DNA of 64,000 nucleotides from Thiodiazotropha sp040507035 (GTDB taxonomy: Bacteria > Pseudomonadota > Gammaproteobacteria > Chromatiales > Chromatiaceae). The stretch is from positions 124,001 through 188,000 of the forward strand of contig JBEVVR010000044.1 in NCBI GenBank assembly GCA_040507035.1, in the 5' to 3' direction. The stretch's first letter is position 1. Every line of letters begins with the position of its first letter. A program made the position numbers and the translations under genes. Below the pieces are notes generated by a model. That model worked only from the letters and a program-made list of their open reading frames with translations. It had not been told where the DNA came from and did not search any database. Positions 1 to 8,000 of the stretch are shown in pieces.

Positions 1-485
1 AGCTGATGGAGGAGACGGGTATAGAGGGTGTCTACCTGGAACAGCTCTACACCTTCGGCAATCCGCAGCGTGATCCCCGGGAACGGGTCATCAGCGTCAC
101 CTATTTTGCCTTGAGCCAATCCGACGACCTCTCGCCCAAGGCCGCCAGCGATGCGGCGCTCGCTACCTGGTTTCCCATACATGAGCTACCGCAACTCGCC
201 TTCGATCATAGCGGGATAATTGAGCTGGCGTGCAAGCGGCTAGTCTCAAAGTTAAGTTACTCGACCATTGCATTTAAAATGCTGCCGCGCCGTTTCACCC
301 TCAGCCAGCTGCAATCCGTCTACGAGATATTGCTCAACGAGAGTCTTGATAAACGGAACTTCCGCAAGGGAATACTTGCCCGAAAGATCATACAGGAGAC
401 GGGTGAATTCACCCGCAGTGGAAACCATAGGCCGGCGAAAACCTATCAGCTCATCAACCCTTCCCAGGTTGAGATCATAAAGTAG
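1..485 (+). CDS. nrtR: NrtR-type Nudix-related transcriptional regulator, 5' truncated
   Basis: The gene runs in from before the window; the reading frame is open from the first bases. The first residues (LMEETGI) are the tail of a Nudix box (REUxEExGU). About 90 residues of Nudix-like fold follow, then a C-terminal segment of about 70 residues resembling the winged-helix DNA-binding domain of NrtR proteins. NrtR family members are usually repressors of NAD biosynthesis and salvage genes that sense ADP-ribose. Here the stop lies only 15 bases before nadA, so the two are probably co-transcribed, which fits a local NAD regulator. A plain ADP-ribose pyrophosphatase is the alternative, but the C-terminal extension argues for the regulator. 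Its own promoter and operator are outside the window. Confidence 0.75.
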   Translation, partial: LMEETGIEGVYLEQLYTFGNPQRDPRERVISVTYFALSQSDDLSPKAASDAALATWFPIHELPQLAFDHSGIIELACKRLVSKLSYSTIAFKMLPRRFTLSQLQSVYEILLNESLDKRNFRKGILARKIIQETGEFTRSGNHRPAKTYQLINPSQVEIIK

Positions 486-500
486 AACATAGAGAGTCAG

Positions 501-1565
501 ATGAATCCCGAAACCCTCAATCTTCCCAAGATCGAAGTTCCAGAACACCCGCAATGGCCCAGCCTCAGCGATACCGAAAGGCAGGCCCTGAAGGACCGAA
601 TCCGGGTTAAGCTGACGGAGCAAGATGCGGTCCTGGTGGCCCATTACTACACCGATGCCGAGCTGCAGGCCCTTGCCGAAGAGAGTGGTGGCTGTGTCGC
701 CGATTCCCTGGAGATGGCCCGATTCGGCGCCGCCCAATCCGCTCAGACCCTGGTTGTCTGCGGGGTTCGATTCATGGGTGAGACCTCGAAGATCCTGAAT
801 CCGGAAAAACGGGTCATCATGCCGGATCTCGGTGCCACCTGCTCCCTGGACGAAGGCTGTCCGGCCGATCAGTTCACCGCCTTCTGTGATGCCCATCCCG
901 AGCATACGGTGGTGGTCTATGCCAATACCAGCGCCGAGGTAAAGGCGCGCTCCGATTGGGTCGTGACCTCTGGAATCGCCCTGCCCATCGTCAAACACCT
1001 GGCTGAACAAGGCAAAAAGATCCTCTGGGGCCCGGACCGCCATCTCGGCAGCTATGTAGAGCGGCTAACCGGCGCTGAGATGCTGATGTGGCCAGGTTCA
1101 TGCGTGGTCCATGAAGAGTTCAAGTCGGTGGCGCTGGAGCGTATTCGTCGCCTGCATCCGGAAGCAGCGGTATTGGTGCACCCGGAATCACCGGAGAACG
1201 TGATCGAACAGGCCGATGTCGTCGGCTCGACCACCGCATTGATCAAGGCCGTCTCGACGATGGAGAACAGGGAGTTTATCGTCGCCACCGATGGCGGCAT
1301 CTTCTATAAGATGCAGCAGATGGCACCGGACAAGGTCCTCATCGAGGCCCCCACGGCCGGTGAGGGCGCGACCTGTGTCAGTTGTGCCCACTGCCCCTGG
1401 ATGGGGATGAATGCCTTACAAAACCTGGAGCAGGTCCTCGACTCAGGGAACAACGAGATCCATATCGATGAAGCGGTCAGGGCCCGTGCCGTGGTACCGA
1501 TCCAGCGCATGCTCGATTTCGCGGCGCAACAGGGCATAGGGATTAAGGACAAAGGTAACGCCTGA
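501..1565 (+). CDS. nadA: Quinolinate synthase A
   Basis: This enzyme condenses iminoaspartate with dihydroxyacetone phosphate to quinolinate, the second step of de novo NAD synthesis, in the cytoplasm. The 354-residue length is normal for the family. The three cysteines expected to hold the [4Fe-4S] cluster are visible: about C114 (ATCSLDEGCP), C201 (WPGSCVVHEEF) and C298 in the CVSCAHCPWM motif. The CGVRFMGETSKILNP block is also typical. It lies directly downstream of an NrtR-type regulator and probably belongs to the same transcript, implying repression by NAD-related signals. nadB and nadC are not in the window. Confidence 0.96.
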   Translation: MNPETLNLPKIEVPEHPQWPSLSDTERQALKDRIRVKLTEQDAVLVAHYYTDAELQALAEESGGCVADSLEMARFGAAQSAQTLVVCGVRFMGETSKILNPEKRVIMPDLGATCSLDEGCPADQFTAFCDAHPEHTVVVYANTSAEVKARSDWVVTSGIALPIVKHLAEQGKKILWGPDRHLGSYVERLTGAEMLMWPGSCVVHEEFKSVALERIRRLHPEAAVLVHPESPENVIEQADVVGSTTALIKAVSTMENREFIVATDGGIFYKMQQMAPDKVLIEAPTAGEGATCVSCAHCPWMGMNALQNLEQVLDSGNNEIHIDEAVRARAVVPIQRMLDFAAQQGIGIKDKGNA

Positions 1566-1603
1566 ATCCGCTTACAATAGGCAAGAGACTTTGTGAATTG
1601 AAC

Positions 1604-2170
1604 TCACCAGGGAGTGAATGAGTTCATGAAGTCCATTGGGCGACCCATCTGGTTGATGTCACGACTCATGAAACCGGTGTTTACCGTCATCGCACGCATC
1701 GCCTGATTCATATCTGCGACATTCACTGTCATCTGATTCAGATTATGCTTCATGCTGCCAACGTCGACGGCCAAGGCGCCGATATTGCCGTCCATGGTGG
1801 CGATATGCTGCTCCATACTGTCGATCTTCTCCACCAACACGGTGATCTGGCCCGTCATGGTACTGATATTCTGCGCCAACTGACCCATGTGATCCGACAT
1901 CGACTGCAAGTGCTCTTCCATGCGGGGATCCACCTGTTCCGTCAGCGCATGCATATCGTTGGTAACATTGTAGATGAGATAGAATCCGGAGAGACCCAGC
2001 ACCCCGACAACCACCAGCATCGGGTAGATCATCCGCTCCCAGCGGGACATGCTCTTGTCGAAGGATTTGAAGAAGTTGGTAAGCGTTATCTCAAGCTTGA
2101 CCATCGCCTTCTGTTCCGGCGACAGGTTCTTGTACTCGGGGGAGAAGGTACGCGGGTCTTTCTCAAACAT
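1604..2170 (-). CDS. Membrane-anchored coiled-coil protein of unknown function
   Basis: I do not recognise a named family. The 188-residue protein has a charged N-terminus, one transmembrane helix at about residues 49-67 (MLVVVGVLGLSGFYLIY) and a long periplasmic segment. That segment is rich in Met, Gln, Asp and Asn, with a repeated pattern of the type xMxxxIxxMxxxV, as in an extended coiled coil. It resembles single-pass proteins that pair a helix anchor with a methyl-accepting-chemotaxis-like or LapD-like rod, but no catalytic motif is seen. It is convergent with nadA (38 bases apart), so it is not part of that operon. It could be a scaffold or envelope spacer. Confidence 0.7.
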   Translation of the reverse strand: MFEKDPRTFSPEYKNLSPEQKAMVKLEITLTNFFKSFDKSMSRWERMIYPMLVVVGVLGLSGFYLIYNVTNDMHALTEQVDPRMEEHLQSMSDHMGQLAQNISTMTGQITVLVEKIDSMEQHIATMDGNIGALAVDVGSMKHNLNQMTVNVADMNQAMRAMTVNTGFMSRDINQMGRPMDFMNSFTPW

Positions 2171-2401
2171 AGGTTTGACACTTCTTTTGAAAATTAGCGG
2201 ATCTCGAGATCATCACCCTGAACAACGGGGGATTTCCCGGCGCTGTTTTTTTTATCATATACTTATAATTGTAGTCGCTACCATACCCAAATAGGGGTGA
2301 AATCGCGACTTTTTGATGTCTAAGCAGAAAGCGTATCCGCCTGCAGTTCGGGTAGATTTGCAAACAGGCCAAGCAACGGTAAATCCAGTGCCCGACAAAC
2401 C

Positions 2402-3274
2402 ATGACTGAGCTAATCCTCGAGTACGAACTCTCGATCCGCCTCACGGCCTTTTTCACAATCTTTGCCACTATGGCATTGTGGGAAATGGCCTCACCCTGC
2501 CGGGAACGGCGGTTCAAGCGATCCCAACGCTGGGTCGGAAATATCGGTATCGTGATTCTCAACAGCCTGCTGCTACGCCTGCTGTTCCCCGCCGCCGCGG
2601 TGGGAATGGCAAGCTATACCGCGGCCAATGGCTGGGGCCTGCTGAATGCCATCGACCTGCCCCTCTGGCTCGACATCCTGATTGCGGTGCTGCTCATGGA
2701 CATGGTGATCTACCTGCAGCATGTGATGGTACATGCCGTGCCCATGCTGTGGCGCCTGCACAGGGTGCATCATGCCGATCCCGATTACGACCTCACCACA
2801 GGGGCCCGTTTTCACCCCATCGAGATCATTCTCTCGATGCTGATCAAGATCACCACCATAGCGGCTCTGGGACCACCCATCGTGGCGGTGGTCATATTCG
2901 AGGTGGTGTTGAACGCTATGGCGATGTTCAACCACGGCAATGTCAAACTCCCGGGATCTTTAGACAGGATACTGCGTTGGCTCATCGTGACCCCCGATAT
3001 GCATCGCGTGCACCACTCGGTAGAGCCCAATGAGACCAACAGCAATTTCGGTTTCAACCTTTCACTCTGGGACCGCTTGATGGGGACCTACCGCCAACAG
3101 CCCCGCTTGGGGCAACAGGGAATGGATATTGGTATCAGTTCGTTGCGGGACCCTAAAATCACAAACCGGCTCACGGGAATGCTGTTGATACCTTTTCTTC
3201 AAGTTAAAGATGTCTACAGTATTAATAGACGAACCTGGAAGAGTGACCAAGAACCTGGAGATGCTCAGCCATGA
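2402..3274 (+). CDS. Sterol desaturase / fatty acid hydroxylase family membrane protein
   Basis: This is an integral membrane di-iron oxygenase-type protein of 290 residues with about four to five hydrophobic segments. Histidine clusters typical of the family are visible: H107/H111, HRVHH at 120-124, H138 (RFHPIE), H178 (FNHGN) and HRVHH at 201-205. Family members hydroxylate or desaturate lipids such as sterols, fatty acids and carotenoids; the substrate cannot be told here. The next gene starts inside its last codons (ATGA overlap), which suggests translational coupling and a shared role. No good Shine-Dalgarno precedes the ATG at 2402, so the start is moderately certain. Confidence 0.88.
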   Translation: MTELILEYELSIRLTAFFTIFATMALWEMASPCRERRFKRSQRWVGNIGIVILNSLLLRLLFPAAAVGMASYTAANGWGLLNAIDLPLWLDILIAVLLMDMVIYLQHVMVHAVPMLWRLHRVHHADPDYDLTTGARFHPIEIILSMLIKITTIAALGPPIVAVVIFEVVLNAMAMFNHGNVKLPGSLDRILRWLIVTPDMHRVHHSVEPNETNSNFGFNLSLWDRLMGTYRQQPRLGQQGMDIGISSLRDPKITNRLTGMLLIPFLQVKDVYSINRRTWKSDQEPGDAQP

Positions 3275-4056
3275 CTGCTGATAGCTATGACGTCTACTTC
3301 TCCGGCGCCATTATCAAAGATAGTGACCCGCTCGAAGTAAAACGCAAAATCGGCGCCCTATTCAAACTGGAGGGCGACAAACTGGACCGACTCTTCAGCG
3401 GCAAACCGATCCCCATCAAGCGGGGTGTCGATATGGAGCGGGCAATCAAATTCCGTGTCACCTTTCGCGATGCCGGCGGTCTGGTGGATATCGTGCCCGC
3501 CGGCGAACCACCCCCAGCCCCCAAGCCGCGACCTCAAACCAGCAGCCCACCGGCACCCTCAATTGCCGCCTCATCGCCCCCAGCGGAAACATCGGAAATG
3601 ACCTTTGCTGACGGCCCCATGGAGCCAGCGGCCAATGCCGAGGAGGTTACACCGATTGCGGTGCCTGATTTCGAACTCTCATCGGCACAAGGTTTCGATC
3701 TGAGCGACTGCACACCCGAGGTGGAAGCGGCGGAGATACCCGATATCAGCGCCATGCAGATGGACAAGCCCGGTATCACACTGGATGAAACCCCGGATCC
3801 GCAAGCCCTTGAAATAGATACCTCCGCATTGATACTGGACAATCCCGGCGTGACACTGATTGAGGACGCCCCAACCGAACCACCCGACATCGACACCTCG
3901 GCCCTGGATGTGCTACCGGCCAACCAGGGAACCCTGGAGGATTGTCAGCAACCCGTTGAAGCTGCTCCTATTCCAAATATCGATCACTTGAAAATCGATC
4001 AACAGGAACAGAAGTCGAGCCAAGGCAAAGCCAAGTTCAAAGTCGCGGACGATTAG
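3271..4056 (+). CDS. Protein with N-terminal small conserved domain and C-terminal tandem ~26-residue repeats
   Basis: The first 76 residues (YDVYFSGAIIKDSDP onward) look like a short alpha/beta domain that in many gammaproteobacteria is attached to membrane domains such as DUF805 or RDD. Here it is followed by a Pro/Ala-rich linker (about 77-125) and an acidic region of about 4.5 tandem repeats of 25-27 residues (131-242). Each repeat begins near IPD or IDTSAL and has a PGITLDE or PGVTLIED core. There is no transmembrane helix or signal peptide. Its start overlaps the stop of the desaturase-like gene by four bases, so it may be an accessory or docking protein for that enzyme. Function unknown. 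Confidence 0.75.
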   Translation: MTADSYDVYFSGAIIKDSDPLEVKRKIGALFKLEGDKLDRLFSGKPIPIKRGVDMERAIKFRVTFRDAGGLVDIVPAGEPPPAPKPRPQTSSPPAPSIAASSPPAETSEMTFADGPMEPAANAEEVTPIAVPDFELSSAQGFDLSDCTPEVEAAEIPDISAMQMDKPGITLDETPDPQALEIDTSALILDNPGVTLIEDAPTEPPDIDTSALDVLPANQGTLEDCQQPVEAAPIPNIDHLKIDQQEQKSSQGKAKFKVADD

Positions 4057-4070
4057 TTTTCGCCGATAAC

Positions 4071-4985
4071 TTAAAAACCGAGATAGCTCTCAAGGGAGGA
4101 CTGGGTCGCCTCGGAAAACCCCTCATCCCCGCTACCGATAGGACGACCGGTCTCGAGGATCCCCTCCATGGCACCAAAGGTGCGTTCCGCATAGAAACGC
4201 AACAACAGGCGCTCATCGTCATTACTCAACCAGAGATCGACCATGTCTCCCCTATTTCCATTCTCAGTGTCGAGCTCCCACATCCTGACCCTTAATGCCG
4301 GACGGTTCCAACCTGACCGTACCAAGTGTTCCTCATCCACTTTTACCTGGTAGGCATTGAGCTCTTTACCGTTGAAGGTGGAGAAACTGATCTCTTTACC
4401 CGGCTTCAGCGGCATGCTGCGCAGGCGATGAAGAAAACTGATGTAATCCAATGCCTCGATCCCTCCAAAGCTGACCTGATGGGCCTGTAGCAGATTTTTC
4501 CACTGCTCATTGGATAGCGCGGTGACTCTCTGAAGATTCTTCGGGGGGCTGTCGCTTTCACCCTCCTGCGACTCCCCTGTCTGATAGTGATAGGCCTCAC
4601 CCTGGGCATGATCAAACCACAGCAGTTCCTCTTTCTCCTCTCTTGTCTTCAGCGACTTCACCGCCACCAGCGGGTAGAGTTTTTTGGCGTCTAACCAGCT
4701 ACGATAGTGCAGTCTCACCGGGTAGATCATCTCCGCCTTGCGGTAGGGTTCAGTGGTGAGTTGAAGATGGGTAACGAAGGCCGGATTGTTTTCTACCCGA
4801 CTCATCTCCCGCTCCACACCCAAGGTCATCTTGGCAATATCCATCTCCACAAAACCGGTCACCAGGCCGCGGAATTTCAGCGTGTACTCCAATTGCTCAC
4901 CCAGCATGGGTGCCTTTGCCGCCAGTGAAAGCCCCGAGAGCATGAACCCCAGGGTCAGCAACACTCCTTGAATCAGTAACCTCAT
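4071..4985 (-). CDS. DUF3108 domain-containing exported protein
   Basis: This 304-residue protein starts with a Sec signal peptide (MRLLIQGVLLTLGFMLSGL, cleavage near residue 22). The rest matches the feel of DUF3108 proteins: a beta-rich fold with motifs such as LEYTLKFRGLVTG near the mature N-terminus, a LHYRSWLDAKKLYPL segment, and a C-terminal VDLWLSNDDERLLLRF strand with a conserved basic residue. DUF3108 proteins are periplasmic or outer-membrane associated in proteobacteria and have no settled biochemical role. It is convergent with the gene ending at 4056 and has its own promoter region shared divergently with the gene at 5121. Confidence 0.8.
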   Translation of the reverse strand: MRLLIQGVLLTLGFMLSGLSLAAKAPMLGEQLEYTLKFRGLVTGFVEMDIAKMTLGVEREMSRVENNPAFVTHLQLTTEPYRKAEMIYPVRLHYRSWLDAKKLYPLVAVKSLKTREEKEELLWFDHAQGEAYHYQTGESQEGESDSPPKNLQRVTALSNEQWKNLLQAHQVSFGGIEALDYISFLHRLRSMPLKPGKEISFSTFNGKELNAYQVKVDEEHLVRSGWNRPALRVRMWELDTENGNRGDMVDLWLSNDDERLLLRFYAERTFGAMEGILETGRPIGSGDEGFSEATQSSLESYLGF

Positions 4986-5036
4986 CCAGCACCCTCCCAG
5001 GGACGATCAAATTGACATCTGATGGTGAAAACCTTT

Positions 5037-5052
5037 TGGCATGTTTCTCGCA
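5037..5052 (+). promoter_or_regulatory. Candidate sigma-54 (-24/-12) promoter
   Basis: The sequence TGGCATGTTTCTCGCA matches the -24/-12 pattern (TGGCACG-N4-TTGCA) with GG and GC exactly ten bases apart. It sits 68 bases before the start at 5121 and points towards it. Predicted from sequence only; a short motif like this can occur by chance. Confidence 0.5.
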
Positions 5053-5120
5053 TTATCTCATGTAAAAGGTGAATCTCAGCTGAATGTGTCAATTTTTCGT
5101 CTCTATAAGGAGTCAGTTCC

Positions 5121-5474
5121 ATGATCAGCCCTGTCAACAGCGATAAGCCCATCAATACGACAACAGAGCAGTCGGGGCGGTCACATAAAGGTCAAAACAC
5201 TAGCGCAGCAACAGCACCGCAATCGAAACCCCAAACCGAGGCCGTGAAGGCTAACGACGCGAGTGTCGATGTAGATCAGGCCCGCCGACTTTTTGATATA
5301 GAAAACAACAGTATAGCACCACCAGAGACACCTCTGAACTCAGCTCAAGAGGCGCGCTCAACCCTCGATGCTATGCTGCAGCAGATTACCGCGTCCCCCG
5401 ACACCGCAGCCCAAGCCCAGGCGAGTAAAGCCAGCAGCCAACTATCGACTATTTTGCAGAACGCTCCCGCCTAG
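5121..5474 (+). CDS. Small Ser/Thr/Gln-rich protein of unknown function, possible flagellar-regulon member
   Basis: The 117-residue protein has no signal peptide or transmembrane helix. Its N-terminal half is polar and low-complexity (Ser, Thr, Gln, Ala). The C-terminal half is predicted helical, with a DVDQARRLFDIEN segment and a final AQAQASKASSQLSTILQ helix. This layout (disordered N-terminus, amphipathic C-terminal helix) is reminiscent of small export substrates or regulators such as FlgM, but I see no real homology. A strong ribosome binding site (AAGGAG, eight bases before ATG) makes it a convincing gene. A -24/-12-type promoter lies upstream, like those of the flagellar genes in this window. 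Its stop codon is part of a 21-base repeat. Confidence 0.7.
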   Translation: MISPVNSDKPINTTTEQSGRSHKGQNTSAATAPQSKPQTEAVKANDASVDVDQARRLFDIENNSIAPPETPLNSAQEARSTLDAMLQQITASPDTAAQAQASKASSQLSTILQNAPA

Positions 5475-5492
5475 GGCCTGTTAACACTAATC
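5472..5492 (+). repeat. 21-base direct repeat, copy 1
   Basis: A 21-base word with core GGGCCTGTTAACACTAAT occurs here and again, in the same orientation, at 7845-7865. The two copies bracket the pair of potassium channel genes. A diverged third copy (TAAGGCCTGTTGACAC) is at 50619-50634. The first three bases are the stop codon of the preceding gene. Confidence 0.85.
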
Positions 5493-5496
5493 TACT

Positions 5497-6225
5497 CTAT
5501 GGATCACCGGAGTCGGTGGAGGGTTCCAGGGAATCTTCGTCGATCGCCTGTCTGAGGCGGGAAATCTCCTGGTCCGGCCCGATCACGACCAAGATATCCC
5601 CCGTATCCAGGCGGTGTGAAATGCCGCTGTTTGCGAATATCAGCTCACGACCCAGCTCCATGTCGACCACCCCGATGATGATCAGATTGAACAGACTCCC
5701 CAGTTGCAGATCGTTCAACATCACACCATTGAGCCTGGAGGGATCGGGTATCTCTATCTCGGCGATATCGATATGTTTGCCGAACAGGGAACTCTCCAGC
5801 ATCTCCACCAGATAGGGCCGGGCAATGCGTTCATGCACCCGGTGTCCGCTGATCTCATAGGGATCGATCACCTTGGTCGCTCCCGCCGCCATCAGGCGCT
5901 GCCCTGAAGCCGCCGACTCACAGACACAGATAATCTTGAGGTCGGCATCGAGGGCGCGGGCGGATAGGGTCAGAAAGAGGTTGCTGGGTTCGTCTGAAAA
6001 GAGGCAAAAAATAGTCTTCACCCATCTGCCGATGCCTATCTCACGAAGCTTGTCATCGTTTTTGAAATCGACCACCGCCGCCTGCAAACCCTTGGCCAGC
6101 AGGGCGCCGACCTCATCCAGGTCATTGCTATAGAGGTAGACTTCGATGTGCCGCTCCGCCAGCTGCATGGCCACCTCCTGGCCCAGCGCACCGCAACCGA
6201 AGATCAGGGTATCGAGACGGCTCAT
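5497..6225 (-). CDS. Stand-alone RCK (TrkA-N/TrkA-C) protein, partner of the upstream K+ channel
   Basis: The 242-residue soluble protein opens with a Rossmann NAD-binding motif (DTLIFGCGALGQ, residues 5-16), followed by a TrkA-N domain to about residue 130 and a TrkA-C-like domain in the last 75 residues (IFANSGISHRLDTGDILVVIG). Such RCK modules gate potassium channels by binding NAD(H), nucleotides or cations. Its start codon overlaps the stop of the channel gene by one base (TGATG), so translation is coupled. The channel itself already carries one RCK unit. This protein probably supplies the second RCK lobe that other channels encode in the same chain. No membrane segment is present, so it should be a cytoplasmic ring subunit. 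Confidence 0.85.
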   Translation of the reverse strand: MSRLDTLIFGCGALGQEVAMQLAERHIEVYLYSNDLDEVGALLAKGLQAAVVDFKNDDKLREIGIGRWVKTIFCLFSDEPSNLFLTLSARALDADLKIICVCESAASGQRLMAAGATKVIDPYEISGHRVHERIARPYLVEMLESSLFGKHIDIAEIEIPDPSRLNGVMLNDLQLGSLFNLIIIGVVDMELGRELIFANSGISHRLDTGDILVVIGPDQEISRLRQAIDEDSLEPSTDSGDP

Positions 6226-7817
6226 CAGAGTGTCCCCCTCTCCAGGCAGTCGCGAAAATGGACCACGCTGTATTCATGTCCCAGTAAAACCAGAAGATCA
6301 CCTTTCTCAAGGATGAATCTTTTCCCTGGATTGAAGAAGAAACGGCGCCCCTTGAGGTCATAGTTGGCGTGATCCTCCATGGTGCCACCATCACTTTCGC
6401 GAATCACCCCAAAAGCAGTCAGCTTACGTCTATTGAAATCGATGCTCTCCAGACTTCGCCCTACCAGTACACTATCCGTCTTGATACGTACCGCCTCAAT
6501 CCCCTCGGGAGACTGCCCGGTCAACAGACCATAAACCGCCTCGAAGGCAACGGGCTGCCCCGCATACTCGGCTGCGATGAGGCCGAATACCTCATAGGGG
6601 GTGACGCAATAGGTGGCGCCGGCACGATAGAGCTTGGAGACATTCTCCCGATGGTTGGCGCGGGAGATAATCTCAATATCCGGATTGACCTGTCGTGCGG
6701 TCAAGGTGATATAGACGTTGACCACATCATCACCGGTGAGGCAGAGCAGACGTTGGATACCCTTTTCGATGCCCAGACTCAACAGCAGCTCGGTATCCTC
6801 GCCATCGCCGACCACGGCAAGGTGACCCTGCTTTTTCGCGCTACGCACATTCTCCTCCAGCGGATCAACCACGACGAAGCTGCGCCGGTCCGCCGCCATG
6901 CGTTCGGCGACAACCTGGCCTACCCGTCCATAGCCACAGATCAGGGTATCGATGCGCTTACGTTCGATCTCCGAGTAGATGCGATGGGTGCGGATCTCAT
7001 CGATCTTCTCACCAAAAGCGGAGACGATAATGGAGGTGAAGAATGAGATCACACCCAAACCGGCAATGATCAATACCAGGGTGATCACCCTTCCCTCGGT
7101 GGTATGGGGCGTAATGTCGCCATAGCCGACGGTGGACATGGTCACCAGCGCCCAGTAGACACTGTCAAAAAAACCGGTTATCTGGGCATCCTGCTGATCC
7201 GCCTCAAAAAAGAAGATCGCGGTGGCAGCGGTGAAGGTGATGAAGGCCATGAAGATGAACAGGGTCACCAACTCGATGCGTTTTTCCGACAGCACCTTGA
7301 CGAATTCACTGATACTGCGGGTGTAGCGAAACAGCTTGAAGAGACGGAAAAGGAGAAAGATGCGCAGAAAACGCAGTGGTCGATAGCTTGGAATGATCGC
7401 CAGCAGGTCGATAATCGCCAGCGGCCGGATCATATATTTCAGTTTTCCCAGCAATGCCTGCCATAACGCCGGCCAGACATGGAAGGGTTGATTGATGAAT
7501 TCCGCCCGCTCGTAACGCTCCAGGATCACCTTGTGGCTGTCATTGAATATCCAGAAACGCAACAGATACTCAATAATGAATATCCCCACGGCGACCATCT
7601 CGATGAGGTCACCGACACTACCCAGATCATGTTTAACTTCATAGATAAGCAGCCATACCGTGGTCAACACCAGCAGGATCATGAAGATATCGAAATAGGG
7701 ACGAATTGGCGCCTGTGGATTCTCAAGCAGGTTATATACCCCCCGCTTTATGCCGGTATAGCGGGACGAACCCTGCATGACATAACACTGCTTTATGACG
7801 CGACGGGAGAATGACAT
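6225..7817 (-). CDS. Voltage-gated-type potassium channel with C-terminal RCK domain
   Basis: A 530-residue inner-membrane channel of the six-helix type. Hydrophobic segments lie at about 41-60, 70-91, 130-145, 148-165, 183-204 and 245-268. The fourth carries regularly spaced arginines and lysines (RFLRIFLLFRLFKLFRY), the signature of a voltage sensor. The pore filter TVGYGD is at 229-234. A TrkA-N/RCK domain starts near residue 289 with the nucleotide motif CGYGRVGQ and is followed by a TrkA-C-like end. It forms a two-gene unit with the separate RCK protein downstream. There is no clear Shine-Dalgarno at the ATG used, and a later start (Met14) is possible. Confidence 0.92.
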   Translation of the reverse strand: MSFSRRVIKQCYVMQGSSRYTGIKRGVYNLLENPQAPIRPYFDIFMILLVLTTVWLLIYEVKHDLGSVGDLIEMVAVGIFIIEYLLRFWIFNDSHKVILERYERAEFINQPFHVWPALWQALLGKLKYMIRPLAIIDLLAIIPSYRPLRFLRIFLLFRLFKLFRYTRSISEFVKVLSEKRIELVTLFIFMAFITFTAATAIFFFEADQQDAQITGFFDSVYWALVTMSTVGYGDITPHTTEGRVITLVLIIAGLGVISFFTSIIVSAFGEKIDEIRTHRIYSEIERKRIDTLICGYGRVGQVVAERMAADRRSFVVVDPLEENVRSAKKQGHLAVVGDGEDTELLLSLGIEKGIQRLLCLTGDDVVNVYITLTARQVNPDIEIISRANHRENVSKLYRAGATYCVTPYEVFGLIAAEYAGQPVAFEAVYGLLTGQSPEGIEAVRIKTDSVLVGRSLESIDFNRRKLTAFGVIRESDGGTMEDHANYDLKGRRFFFNPGKRFILEKGDLLVLLGHEYSVVHFRDCLERGTL

Positions 7818-7844
7818 TTGAAGAGGCTGCTCACCGATATCAAT

Positions 7845-7865
7845 TAGGGCCTGTTAACACTAATC
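7845..7865 (+). repeat. 21-base direct repeat, copy 2
   Basis: Identical over 21 bases to 5472-5492 and in the same orientation. It lies 27 bases upstream of the channel start codon. The 135 bases between this copy and 8001 hold no gene that I can support. Confidence 0.85.
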
Positions 7866-8000
7866 CAACACGCCCTGCTGGGAGCAATAACAGACCCAGC
7901 CCTGCGGGTTGCGCCTGAAAAATCGCTACTCACCGGGAGAGCATGTCAGGACTTTGGAGTTATATCGGCAGATTTGAAAAATCCTGGAGTTATGACCAGT

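Noticed and set aside
252..1043. 263-residue antisense frame over nadA
   Set aside because: It overlaps the whole nadA core on the opposite strand, has a random composition and no binding site; a codon-usage shadow.
6369..7046. 225-residue antisense frame over the potassium channel gene
   Set aside because: Opposite strand of a conserved gene with clear motifs; no start signal.
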